44,035 nucleotides of DNA from Gammaproteobacteria bacterium. GTDB taxonomy: Bacteria > Pseudomonadota > Gammaproteobacteria > Pseudomonadales > Azotimanducaceae. This document shows positions 16,760 to 23,825 of the stretch, in pieces (position 1 is the stretch's first letter; each line of letters starts with the position of its first letter). Position numbers and translations under genes: made by a program. The DNA lies in assembly GCA_002728675.1 (NCBI GenBank), contig PBVL01000029.1, forward strand, positions 10,446 to 54,480, given 5' to 3'. The notes under the pieces were generated by a model that worked only from the letters and a program-made list of their open reading frames with translations, was not told the DNA's origin and did not search any database.

Positions 16760-18895
16760 TCAGGAGTCCGGGAACGTGAATGGCTCGGAGTCGAGGAATC
16801 GCTTCAGCACGTTGCCCGTCAGCCGCGCAATGTCATTCTGATAGTCGTTGGGGCTGAGGGAGCCGGCGTAGGAAATGCTTCCGGTCGAAAACACCGCGCC
16901 CCCCGATGGGGTCTCGAAGAACGTGATGTCAGCCCGGACGTCGTCGTCGGATCCGTTCGACCCCGTCATGTGTACCTCTTCGATCGTCCGCAGCATGCCC
17001 GGTCTGTGTTCCCGTGAGGACGCGATGACGAGCGCATGAGCGGGTGACCCGAGTTCCGGGTCCCAGCGGTCGATTTCTTCGCCCGCGGCGCCGCCTGCCT
17101 GGGTGCCATAGGTGCCGATATGCGGACCCTCCTCGAGTCCCTCGAGGATGAAGGAGGCACGCGCGTCCCGTGCACCGTCCTGGAGTTCGTAATACGTGCC
17201 GCCGTCGAATCCCTGCGCTGCAAAGCCAATGCCGACAAGCTGGTTCGGGGGCCGCCCAATCCGCCGCCACAGCCCGCCGTACTCCCCCGTGAACTGGTGG
17301 TAGTACTCACCAGGGCGTGAAATCCACGCGCGAGTGCCGTCCTCCGCGCGCCGAACTTCCATGAGACCCGGCTTGTCGGGGTGAAATGCGACCCGCCAGT
17401 AGAAGCCGTTACCGCCGAGGTACATCAGACGTCCGCCCGCGTCGAGCCACGCGGCAATCCCGTCCAGCATCTCCGTCGAATGGTATTCGGGGTGGCTGCA
17501 GGTGAGGATGGTCCGGTAGCCCTCGAGTGCAGCAGCGCCGTCCCGGTGCAGATCCTCGTCGGCGACGACGTCATAGGGCTGATCGATGGCCTCGAGCCAG
17601 GCGACGATGTTGGTGTCAGCACAAAATCCCCAGGTCAGGACTTTCGGAGCGAGGTTCAGAACCGGACGCAGGTGGGATGAGAAGTGGACGCCGCTGCCGT
17701 CCCGGTGATAGTCGTATTGTGACAGTCCGATTTCCGGATGCTCCAGCAGCCACGCGTCGGACGTGTTGCGTGCGCGCGGGTTCTTGAGGATTGCGCTGGG
17801 GCGCAGGCTCATCTGCTGGTTGGCGTAGGACAGATAGGTGGCCGTCGAGACGAGCAGCGCGAGCCGTTCGCGCTTTGCCCGGGCCGCGGTCACGCAGATG
17901 GGCAGGATGAACTCGTCTTCAGCGGCGGGGGAGGGCTGACCCGACGCATCGAGAGCGACGAGTTTTACGCCATAGACAGCCGAATGCAGACTGTCGGGGA
18001 TGGTCCACCGAAAGCTGACGTCCCAGTTGCAGTCCGTCAGGTCATCGTCATGAAAGTGGGCTGCACCGTAGTGTGCTGGGTCATCCGTGTAGCGATGTAC
18101 CGAGCCGTCCCAACGGACGCCGGTCACGGCGCGCGTGGGCTGCTGATGCAACATCGCCGGATGCGCGTCGCCCAGGGCGTTCGGGACCGTGTCGCGGGTC
18201 AGCGCGGCCGCGAAGTCCCAGCGGGCAATGGGCGCCAATACGGGTGACCCGGTCGTGTCGGCGGGGTCAACCTCACCCGAACCAATGCACGGCGACTCGA
18301 TTCGACCGTTCCAGGTGCCCCCGTCGCCTGAGGAGCAGAGCAGCCAGTCGCCTGCCCGGGCGGTGAAACGTCCGGGAACCTCGATGCGTCCCTCGATGCC
18401 GGGCGAACTCACAACCCGTTCGGAGACGAGTTGAACGAACGAGGCGCCCGCGTGCGTTCCCACGAGCAGGCGGTACCAGCGCCAGAGCTCGAGCTGCACC
18501 GGAACCTCGAACCAGCTGCCGTCCAGCTGCAGCGCAAGATTTGTGTCACGCTGCACGATGCGCCAGTCGGGCGTCGTGAGCAGCGTCTGCTCGCCGCTGT
18601 CGATGGTCGGCATCAGCCAGCAACTGAACGCTGCAGACTCGAGTGCCGGGAGGGCACCGAGCCGCGCGTATGAACCAGGAATGATCGGCTGGACTTGCCC
18701 TGGGTAATCCCCGTCGAAATCTGCCGTAGCCGCCGCTTCGGCATAGCCCGTGCCGCGCGGTCGCGAATCTCCGGAGATGATCCGCACGAGACTCGCGCGG
18801 TACCGGGGCGCCTCCGAGCTCACCATGATGTCCACGGTCTCCCCGGCGCCAGCGGACAGGCGGCTCGCATAGGCAACCAGCCGTTTGGCGGGCAT
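16760..18895 (-). CDS. N,N-dimethylformamidase-like large subunit
   Basis: With ATG 18895 (MPAKRLVAYASRLSAGAGETVDIMVSSEAPRYRASLVRIISGD) the product is 711 residues, close to known DMFase large subunits; the track's 19048 start runs into the SlyD-like gene. The protein has an N-terminal beta-sandwich, a laminin-G/lectin-like middle and a glutamine-amidotransferase-like C-terminal domain. The 2-Tyr-1-Glu iron site known from Paracoccus DMFase appears present: tyrosines in TYLSYAN and SQYDYHRDGSG, then TCSHPEYHS with His-Pro-Glu, and an Asn 26 residues later in YLGGNGFYWR. DMFase releases formate and dimethylamine from dimethylformamide; the real substrate may be another formamide or amide. No gene for the small subunit (about 130 residues) is visible nearby. 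Confidence 0.82.
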   Translation of the reverse strand: MPAKRLVAYASRLSAGAGETVDIMVSSEAPRYRASLVRIISGDSRPRGTGYAEAAATADFDGDYPGQVQPIIPGSYARLGALPALESAAFSCWLMPTIDSGEQTLLTTPDWRIVQRDTNLALQLDGSWFEVPVQLELWRWYRLLVGTHAGASFVQLVSERVVSSPGIEGRIEVPGRFTARAGDWLLCSSGDGGTWNGRIESPCIGSGEVDPADTTGSPVLAPIARWDFAAALTRDTVPNALGDAHPAMLHQQPTRAVTGVRWDGSVHRYTDDPAHYGAAHFHDDDLTDCNWDVSFRWTIPDSLHSAVYGVKLVALDASGQPSPAAEDEFILPICVTAARAKRERLALLVSTATYLSYANQQMSLRPSAILKNPRARNTSDAWLLEHPEIGLSQYDYHRDGSGVHFSSHLRPVLNLAPKVLTWGFCADTNIVAWLEAIDQPYDVVADEDLHRDGAAALEGYRTILTCSHPEYHSTEMLDGIAAWLDAGGRLMYLGGNGFYWRVAFHPDKPGLMEVRRAEDGTRAWISRPGEYYHQFTGEYGGLWRRIGRPPNQLVGIGFAAQGFDGGTYYELQDGARDARASFILEGLEEGPHIGTYGTQAGGAAGEEIDRWDPELGSPAHALVIASSREHRPGMLRTIEEVHMTGSNGSDDDVRADITFFETPSGGAVFSTGSISYAGSLSPNDYQNDIARLTGNVLKRFLDSEPFTFPDS

Positions 18896-18914
18896 CGGCG
18901 CCCGCGGGTCTGCG

Positions 18915-19415
18915 TCAGTCGTGGTGATGCGCCGCTCCGTCCATCCCGTGCGCGTGCCCGTGGGCGAGTTCGTCCTGGGTTGCAACGCGGACGGCTTCGA
19001 TGTCGATCTCGAACGTGACCGTCTTGCCCGCCAACGGGTGATTCGCATCGATGTCGACGTTGAACTTGCCGACCTTCACGATGGTCGCGTCGCGCATGCC
19101 CTGTGCCGTCTCGATCCTGACCATTGCACCTGGCCTGAGCTTCGCCGGTTTCAGGTTCAGACGTTTTTTCGAGATGCGGGTCAGGGCGGTGTCGTCACGC
19201 TGGCCGTAGGCTTTCTCGGGCGGCAGCGTCACGCTGAGCGAGTCGCCCACCTGTTTGCCCGCGAGCGCGTCCTCGAGCGCCAGCAGGATGTTCCGCTTAC
19301 CGTGGAGATAGGCCATGGGTCCATCCTCGCGGTTGTTTTCGAGTTCCTCTCCCGCCTCGTCCCTCAGCGTGTAGAAGAACGCGCCAACCTTGCCGTAGTC
19401 GATCGAGTTGGTCAT
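18915..19415 (-). CDS. slyD: FKBP-type peptidyl-prolyl isomerase, SlyD-like with His-rich tail
   Basis: The 166-residue cytoplasmic protein has the SlyD layout. A split FKBP domain (YGKVGAFFYTLRDEAGEELENN, then GPMAYLHGKRNILLALEDALAGKQVGDSLSVTLPPEKAYGQRD) surrounds an insert-in-flap chaperone domain (about 75-125, MVRIETAQGMRDATIVKVGKFNVDIDANHPLAGKTVTFEIDI). It ends in a metal-binding tail, HGHAHGMDGAAHHHD. SlyD proteins fold nascent chains and store nickel for metalloenzyme maturation. Whether it serves the LarA homolog is speculation. The ATG overlaps the acyl-CoA dehydrogenase stop by one base (TGATG), and the formamidase gene starts 19 bases after its end. Confidence 0.88.
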   Translation of the reverse strand: MTNSIDYGKVGAFFYTLRDEAGEELENNREDGPMAYLHGKRNILLALEDALAGKQVGDSLSVTLPPEKAYGQRDDTALTRISKKRLNLKPAKLRPGAMVRIETAQGMRDATIVKVGKFNVDIDANHPLAGKTVTFEIDIEAVRVATQDELAHGHAHGMDGAAHHHD

Positions 19416-20617
19416 CAGTCGGGCAGGCTCAGCACGCGTTTGGCGAGGATGTTGAGCTGCACCTCATTCGAGCCGCCGGCGATGGAGCCGGCTTTCGACC
19501 CCAGCCAGTTGCGGGTCAGTTCCCGCTCCTCCTGCGTGAACAGATCGTCACCTTCCCAGCCGAGAGACTGGGTGCCGCGTACCTTGAGTTGCAGTTCGAG
19601 CTGGGTCTTGCGGACTTCCGCGCCATAGAACTTGAATATCGACGTCGCGGCGCCGGGGGTACCACCCTCCGACTCCTCGACCGTGCGCCGCTGCGTGAGC
19701 GAGAGCGACCGTTCGTTCATGCCGTGCTGCGTGATCTCGTCGCGCAACGTGGCATCGCTGATCGATCCTGAGTCGTCGGCAAGATAGTGTTTGGCAGCTT
19801 CCGGCAGGGTCATGCCGGTCTGCGCGCGTTTGGTGGCGGTCGCGGCCGCGGCCATCGTGTGGATGCCGGAGCGCTCGTGCTGGAGCAGGCGCTTGGCAAC
19901 CGTCCAGCCCTGATTCACCCGGTGCACGACATTCCCTTTCTCCGCGATCGCATCGTCGAAGAACGTCTCGCAGAAGGGTGAAGACCCGCTGATCAGCCGG
20001 ATTGGCTTCACCGTCACGCCGGGCTGATCCATGTTGAAGAGCATGAAACTGATGCCTTCGTGTTTCGGGGCATCCGGGTCTGTGCGGACAAGACAGAAAA
20101 TCCAGTCGGCGAAGTTGGCGCCCGAGGTCCAGATTTTCTGGCCGTTGATGCGGTAATGATCGCCCTCGTCGACGGCCCGGGTCTGCAGGCTCGCAAGGTC
20201 AGAGCCAGAGCCGGGCTCGCTGTAGCCCTGGCACCAGCGAACTTCGCCGCTCGCAATCCGGGGGAGGTGGCGTTCCTTCTGCTCGTCGGTCCCGTACTCG
20301 AGCAGCGTCGGCCCGATCATGATCGTCCCCATGCCGGTGAGCGGAGTCCGCGCGTTGATGCGCGACATCTCCTCGAGGAGGACCACGTATTCCTCCATCG
20401 ACAACCCGGCACCACCGTACTCCTTAGGCCAGTTGGGCACGGTCCAGCCCTGCCCGGCCATGCGTTCGAGCCACACGTAGGAGTCGGGGTTCGGACTGCG
20501 GTGCTTGGCTCCGCCACTGATCATCTCGTTTTCGACCATCGGCGTGCGCATGCTCGCCGGGCAGTTCTCTTCGAGCCAGGCGCGCGTGTCCGCACGGAAT
20601 TCGCTGAGTTCGCTCAA
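19415..20617 (-). CDS. Acyl-CoA dehydrogenase family protein
   Basis: The 400-residue FAD enzyme has the standard three-domain layout. An N-terminal helical domain contains GWTVPNWPKEYGGAGLSMEEY. The middle beta domain contains WCQGYSEPGSGSDLASLQTRA and YRINGQKIWTSGANFADWIFCLVRTD. The C-terminal helical domain ends in GSIAGGSNEVQLNILAKRVLSLPD. It would introduce a 2,3-double bond into an acyl-CoA and pass electrons to ETF. The QKIWTSGA and AGGSNEVQ variants are common in the branched or steroid acyl-CoA dehydrogenase group; chain specificity is not known. It is coupled by a one-base overlap to the SlyD-like gene. Confidence 0.88.
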   Translation of the reverse strand: MSELSEFRADTRAWLEENCPASMRTPMVENEMISGGAKHRSPNPDSYVWLERMAGQGWTVPNWPKEYGGAGLSMEEYVVLLEEMSRINARTPLTGMGTIMIGPTLLEYGTDEQKERHLPRIASGEVRWCQGYSEPGSGSDLASLQTRAVDEGDHYRINGQKIWTSGANFADWIFCLVRTDPDAPKHEGISFMLFNMDQPGVTVKPIRLISGSSPFCETFFDDAIAEKGNVVHRVNQGWTVAKRLLQHERSGIHTMAAAATATKRAQTGMTLPEAAKHYLADDSGSISDATLRDEITQHGMNERSLSLTQRRTVEESEGGTPGAATSIFKFYGAEVRKTQLELQLKVRGTQSLGWEGDDLFTQEERELTRNWLGSKAGSIAGGSNEVQLNILAKRVLSLPD

Positions 20618-20638
20618 GACGTTCTCCTGTGAAATGTT

Positions 20639-20669
20639 GGTCGGCCCGCTAGTGTGCCTCGGCCCGACC
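20639..20669. repeat. Imperfect inverted repeat between LLM and acyl-CoA dehydrogenase genes
   Basis: GGTCGGCC (20639-20646) can pair with GGCCCGACC (20661-20669) with one bulged base across a 14-base loop. It sits in the 90-base gap downstream of the LLM gene and upstream of the acyl-CoA dehydrogenase start. It could attenuate transcription between them, but there is no T-tract. Confidence 0.3.
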
Positions 20670-20707
20670 GGGCATGAAAGTCCACCCTCGTCCGGCGACG
20701 CCCCGGG

Positions 20708-21673
20708 TCACATGATGCGGGGCAGCACTTCCTCGTTGAACAGGGTGAAGCTCTGTTGTGACAACGGTGCGCAGAGCAGGTAATTGAGATGGCCGGCTTC
20801 GGCATTCTCCAGAATCATGTCGGCAACCGCTTCAGGGGTGCCCCACATGATGACCTCGTCGACGTAGCGCTGAACGGGGTCCTTGCCGCCGACCGGCCCG
20901 CCCTTGGCGTAGCTGCCCGTCGTCCACCGCGCGCCGTTCTCGGCGACTTCCCTTGCGGCTTCCGCCGTGGGTGCGATCGCGAGGAGCCGCGCAACCGGCG
21001 TGTCCTGCAGTTCGCGTCCGTGGCCTGCTGCCTCGCGCGCATCGAGGTACATCGCCTGCTTCTCCGCGATGGCCTCCATGGACGAGTGCGGATCCATCAT
21101 GATCATGCGCCCCATGCTGCCCGCCCACTCGACGGCGGGTGGTGACGATGCCGCCATCCAGACCGGTGGGTGCGGGTCCTGCAGGGGTTTTGGCAGCACC
21201 ATCACGTCTTCGTAGGTGTGATATTCGCCGGCGTAGTTCAGCTTCTCGCTGCGCCACGCCTCGAGGACAATCTCGACGTTTTCACGGAAACGCGGGTAAC
21301 TCTCCTCACGATCGACGCCGAACGCGCTGAACTCTTTCGGGTCGAAACCGCGGCCCGCGCCCCAGTTCACGCGTCCGCCGGACAGTACGTCGAGCAGGGC
21401 AACCTCCTCCGCGAGCCGCAATGGGTTGTAGAACGCGGCCAGTGACACGCCGGTACCAATACGCAGGTTCTTCGTTTGGGCAGCAAAGTGAGTGCCCATC
21501 ATGTGAATCGACGGGCAGACGCTGTAGGTGCTGAAATGGTGCTCGGCAATCCAGACGGCGTCGTATCCGTTCTGGTCCATGATCTGCACGCGTTCGATTG
21601 CGCGATCGTACACTTCGCTCAGTTCGCCCCGACGGCCCGGCCAGCTGAAAAACTGCAGTACGCCAACTTTCAT
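20708..21673 (-). CDS. LLM-class flavin-dependent oxidoreductase
   Basis: Starting at ATG 21673 (MKVGVLQFFSWPGRRGELSEVYDRAIERVQIMDQNGYDAVWIAEHHFSTY) the product has 321 residues; the upstream track extension is low-complexity shadow sequence. AEHHFS, KNLRIGTGVSLAAFYNPLRLAEEVALLDVLSGGRVNWGAGRGFDPKEF and PKPLQDPHPPVWMAASSPPAVEWAG are classic luciferase-like monooxygenase motifs. These enzymes use reduced flavin or F420; the substrate is unknown. It begins the minus-strand run leading through the acyl-CoA dehydrogenase and SlyD-like genes to the formamidase gene, and diverges from the formate dehydrogenase operon across 128 bases. Confidence 0.86.
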   Translation of the reverse strand: MKVGVLQFFSWPGRRGELSEVYDRAIERVQIMDQNGYDAVWIAEHHFSTYSVCPSIHMMGTHFAAQTKNLRIGTGVSLAAFYNPLRLAEEVALLDVLSGGRVNWGAGRGFDPKEFSAFGVDREESYPRFRENVEIVLEAWRSEKLNYAGEYHTYEDVMVLPKPLQDPHPPVWMAASSPPAVEWAGSMGRMIMMDPHSSMEAIAEKQAMYLDAREAAGHGRELQDTPVARLLAIAPTAEAAREVAENGARWTTGSYAKGGPVGGKDPVQRYVDEVIMWGTPEAVADMILENAEAGHLNYLLCAPLSQQSFTLFNEEVLPRIM

Positions 21674-21764
21674 GTGATTCCCCGCCGATGTCGCAAAAAA
21701 GCGTCCGCAGTGTAACAGCGCACCACGTGGCTGCGGCACCGGCCGGGGTAGCGGGGCGCTTATG

Positions 21765-21770
21765 TATACT
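21765..21770 (+). promoter_or_regulatory. Candidate -10 element upstream of fdsG
   Basis: TATACT matches the sigma-70 -10 consensus at five of six positions and lies 31 bases before the fdsG start in the only substantial intergenic gap of the formate dehydrogenase operon. No good -35 hexamer is seen 17 bases upstream, so an activator may be needed. The call is tentative. Confidence 0.35.
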
Positions 21771-21801
21771 GCTGTCGCTATTGGTTTTTTGGGGCGTGTG
21801 C

Positions 21802-22257
21802 GTGTCGAGTGAGGTCGAACCGGTGTTATGCGAGGTCGTGGCGGCATGGGCCGACAGGCCAGGAGGCTTGCTGCCGGCGCTGCGCGAAGCCCAACTGCAG
21901 CTCGGGTACGTGCCCGCGGAAGCAGTGCAGGTGTTCGCAGACGGATTCAACATCTCGCGCGCGGAAGTCCACGGCGTGCTGTCGTTCTACCACGATTTCA
22001 GGACAACGCCGCCGCCGCCAACAACCATCCGGCTCTGTCGGGCGGAAGCGTGTCAGGCCGTTGGTGCGGAGTCGGTGGCCCGTGCGCTGGAAGCCGCCTG
22101 TGGAACGACATTTGGCGCTGAAGATGCGTCGGTCGTGGCCCTCGAGACTGTCTACTGCTTCGGCAACTGCGCGGTGGGCCCTACCGCTGAGGTGAACGGA
22201 AGACTCGTCGCACAGGCTGACGCCGAACGCCTGCTCTCGCTTGCGGAGGTCAACTGA
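21802..22257 (+). CDS. fdsG: NAD-dependent formate dehydrogenase gamma subunit (NuoE-like)
   Basis: The start is GTG 21802 with GGGG seven bases upstream, giving 151 residues; the 21688 track start adds an unlikely hydrophobic leader. The thioredoxin-like fold carries one [2Fe-2S] cluster. Four Cys are seen as C-x4-C (LCRAEACQ, 79 and 84) and C-x3-C (YCFGNCAVGP, 119 and 123), as in NuoE and FdsG. LQLGYVPAEAVQVFADGFNISRAEVHGVLSFYHDF is the typical N-terminal helical part. With FdsB it forms the diaphorase module passing electrons to NAD+. The stop overlaps the fdsB start (TGATG). Confidence 0.92.
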   Translation: MSSEVEPVLCEVVAAWADRPGGLLPALREAQLQLGYVPAEAVQVFADGFNISRAEVHGVLSFYHDFRTTPPPPTTIRLCRAEACQAVGAESVARALEAACGTTFGAEDASVVALETVYCFGNCAVGPTAEVNGRLVAQADAERLLSLAEVN

Positions 22258-23768
22258 TGGAAGTCAGTGTACCTGCCGACGCCACCGCCAATGCGTTGGG
22301 AGCCGACCGTGTTGCAGATCTGCTGACGCTCGCCGGGCACGATGTCGTGCGACGCGGCAGTCGTGGGTTGTTTTTCCTCGAACCCCTGGTCGAGGTCACC
22401 CTGAATGGCGCGGTAGTCGGCTTTGGCCCGATCCTTGAGGCCGATGTACCCGGACTGATCGAAGCGCTCGCGAGCGCCGAGCCGATGTCCCATGCGGCCT
22501 GCATCGGGCCCGTGCATGAACATGCGTACCTGCGTGACCAGACGCGAGTGACGTTTGCACGCGCCGGTGAGGTCGTTCCAGGTGACCCGGACGACTACGC
22601 GCGGCTGGGCGGCTTTGACGGGCTGAAACGAGCGATCGAACTTGGCCCTGCGGGAACGCTCGACGAAATCGAAGCATCGGGTCTGCGCGGCCGGGGCGGC
22701 GCGGCATTCCCCGCGCACATCAAGTGGCGGACGGTCGCCGCCGAACCCGCTGCCCAACGCTACATCGTGTGTAACGCCGACGAAGGGGATTCCGGCACCT
22801 TTGCCGATCGCCTGCTGATGGAAGCGGACCCGCTGCAACTCATCGAAGGTATGACGATTGCCGGAATCGCCACCGGCGCCACCCTGGGCTACATCTATCT
22901 GCGTTCCGAATATCCGGATGCAGCCACCGTGCTGACCAACGCGCTTGCCCGAGCGCGGGAATGCGGGGCGCTGGGCGCCGACGTCTTCGGCAGCGGCGCC
23001 GCGTTCGACATCGAAGTGAGGGTTGGGGCGGGCGCCTATATTTGCGGCGAAGAGACGTCGTTGCTGGAGAGTCTCGAAGGCAAACGGGGGGTCATCCGTG
23101 CGAAACCGCCGCTCCCCGCAATCAGTGGGCTGTTCGGGCAGCCGACGCTCGTGCACAACGTGCTGTCACTTGCCGCGGCGACAACCATCCTCGCAGAAGG
23201 CGGCGCCCGGTATCAGGACTACGGCGTCGGCCGATCACGCGGGACCATGCCGTTCCAGCTTGCCGGCAACGTGCTTCGCGGAGGCCTCGTCGAGGCACCG
23301 TTCGGGCTCTCGCTGCGTCAGCTGATCACGGACTACGGCGGCGGGACCCGTTCCGGGCGTCCGCTGAAGGCCGTGCAGGTAGGCGGTCCGCTCGGCAGCT
23401 ACCTGGCAGGGGATGACCTCGACGTAGCGCTGGGGTACGAAGACATCGCGGAAATCGGCGGTCTTCTGGGGCACGGCGGCGTTGTCGTGTTCGACGATAC
23501 GGCTGACATGGGCGCGATGGCCCGCTTTGCGTTCGAGTTCTGCGCGGCGGAGTCATGCGGCAAGTGCACACCCTGCCGGATTGGCGCCGTGCGCGGAGTC
23601 GAAGTCGTGGATCGGCTGCGGGCGGGTGAGGACACCGAAGCCAATCTCATCGTTTTGCGGGATCTCTGCGACACCATGGAAGCGGCGTCTCTCTGCGCGA
23701 TGGGCGGGCTCACACCGAACCCCGTGCGCAGTGTCCTCGCACATTTTTCGGACGAATTGGCGCGCTGA
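22257..23768 (+). CDS. fdsB: NAD-dependent formate dehydrogenase beta subunit (NuoF-like)
   Basis: The 503-residue protein has a ferredoxin-like N-terminal domain without the usual cluster Cys, followed by a NuoF core. GLRGRGGAAFPAHIKW (about 142-157) and CNADEGDSGTFADRLLMEADP bind FMN and NADH, and GAYICGEETSLLESLEGKRG is the NuoF Gly-rich block. Near the C-terminus ESCGKCTPCRIG plus a later Cys ligate a [4Fe-4S] cluster. It oxidises the flavin with NAD+ as final acceptor. The gene overlaps fdsG by one base and is followed by a 57-base gap before fdsA. Confidence 0.93.
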   Translation: MEVSVPADATANALGADRVADLLTLAGHDVVRRGSRGLFFLEPLVEVTLNGAVVGFGPILEADVPGLIEALASAEPMSHAACIGPVHEHAYLRDQTRVTFARAGEVVPGDPDDYARLGGFDGLKRAIELGPAGTLDEIEASGLRGRGGAAFPAHIKWRTVAAEPAAQRYIVCNADEGDSGTFADRLLMEADPLQLIEGMTIAGIATGATLGYIYLRSEYPDAATVLTNALARARECGALGADVFGSGAAFDIEVRVGAGAYICGEETSLLESLEGKRGVIRAKPPLPAISGLFGQPTLVHNVLSLAAATTILAEGGARYQDYGVGRSRGTMPFQLAGNVLRGGLVEAPFGLSLRQLITDYGGGTRSGRPLKAVQVGGPLGSYLAGDDLDVALGYEDIAEIGGLLGHGGVVVFDDTADMGAMARFAFEFCAAESCGKCTPCRIGAVRGVEVVDRLRAGEDTEANLIVLRDLCDTMEAASLCAMGGLTPNPVRSVLAHFSDELAR

Positions 23769-23825
23769 AGCGAGACGTGTCAGAGGCGCCCCTGTGGGGC
23801 AAAATGGCCGACGGAGGCTATCGAC

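Noticed and set aside
20639-20669. Firm terminator call for the hairpin after the LLM gene
   Set aside because: The stem has a bulge and no T-run, so only a low-confidence repeat is reported.
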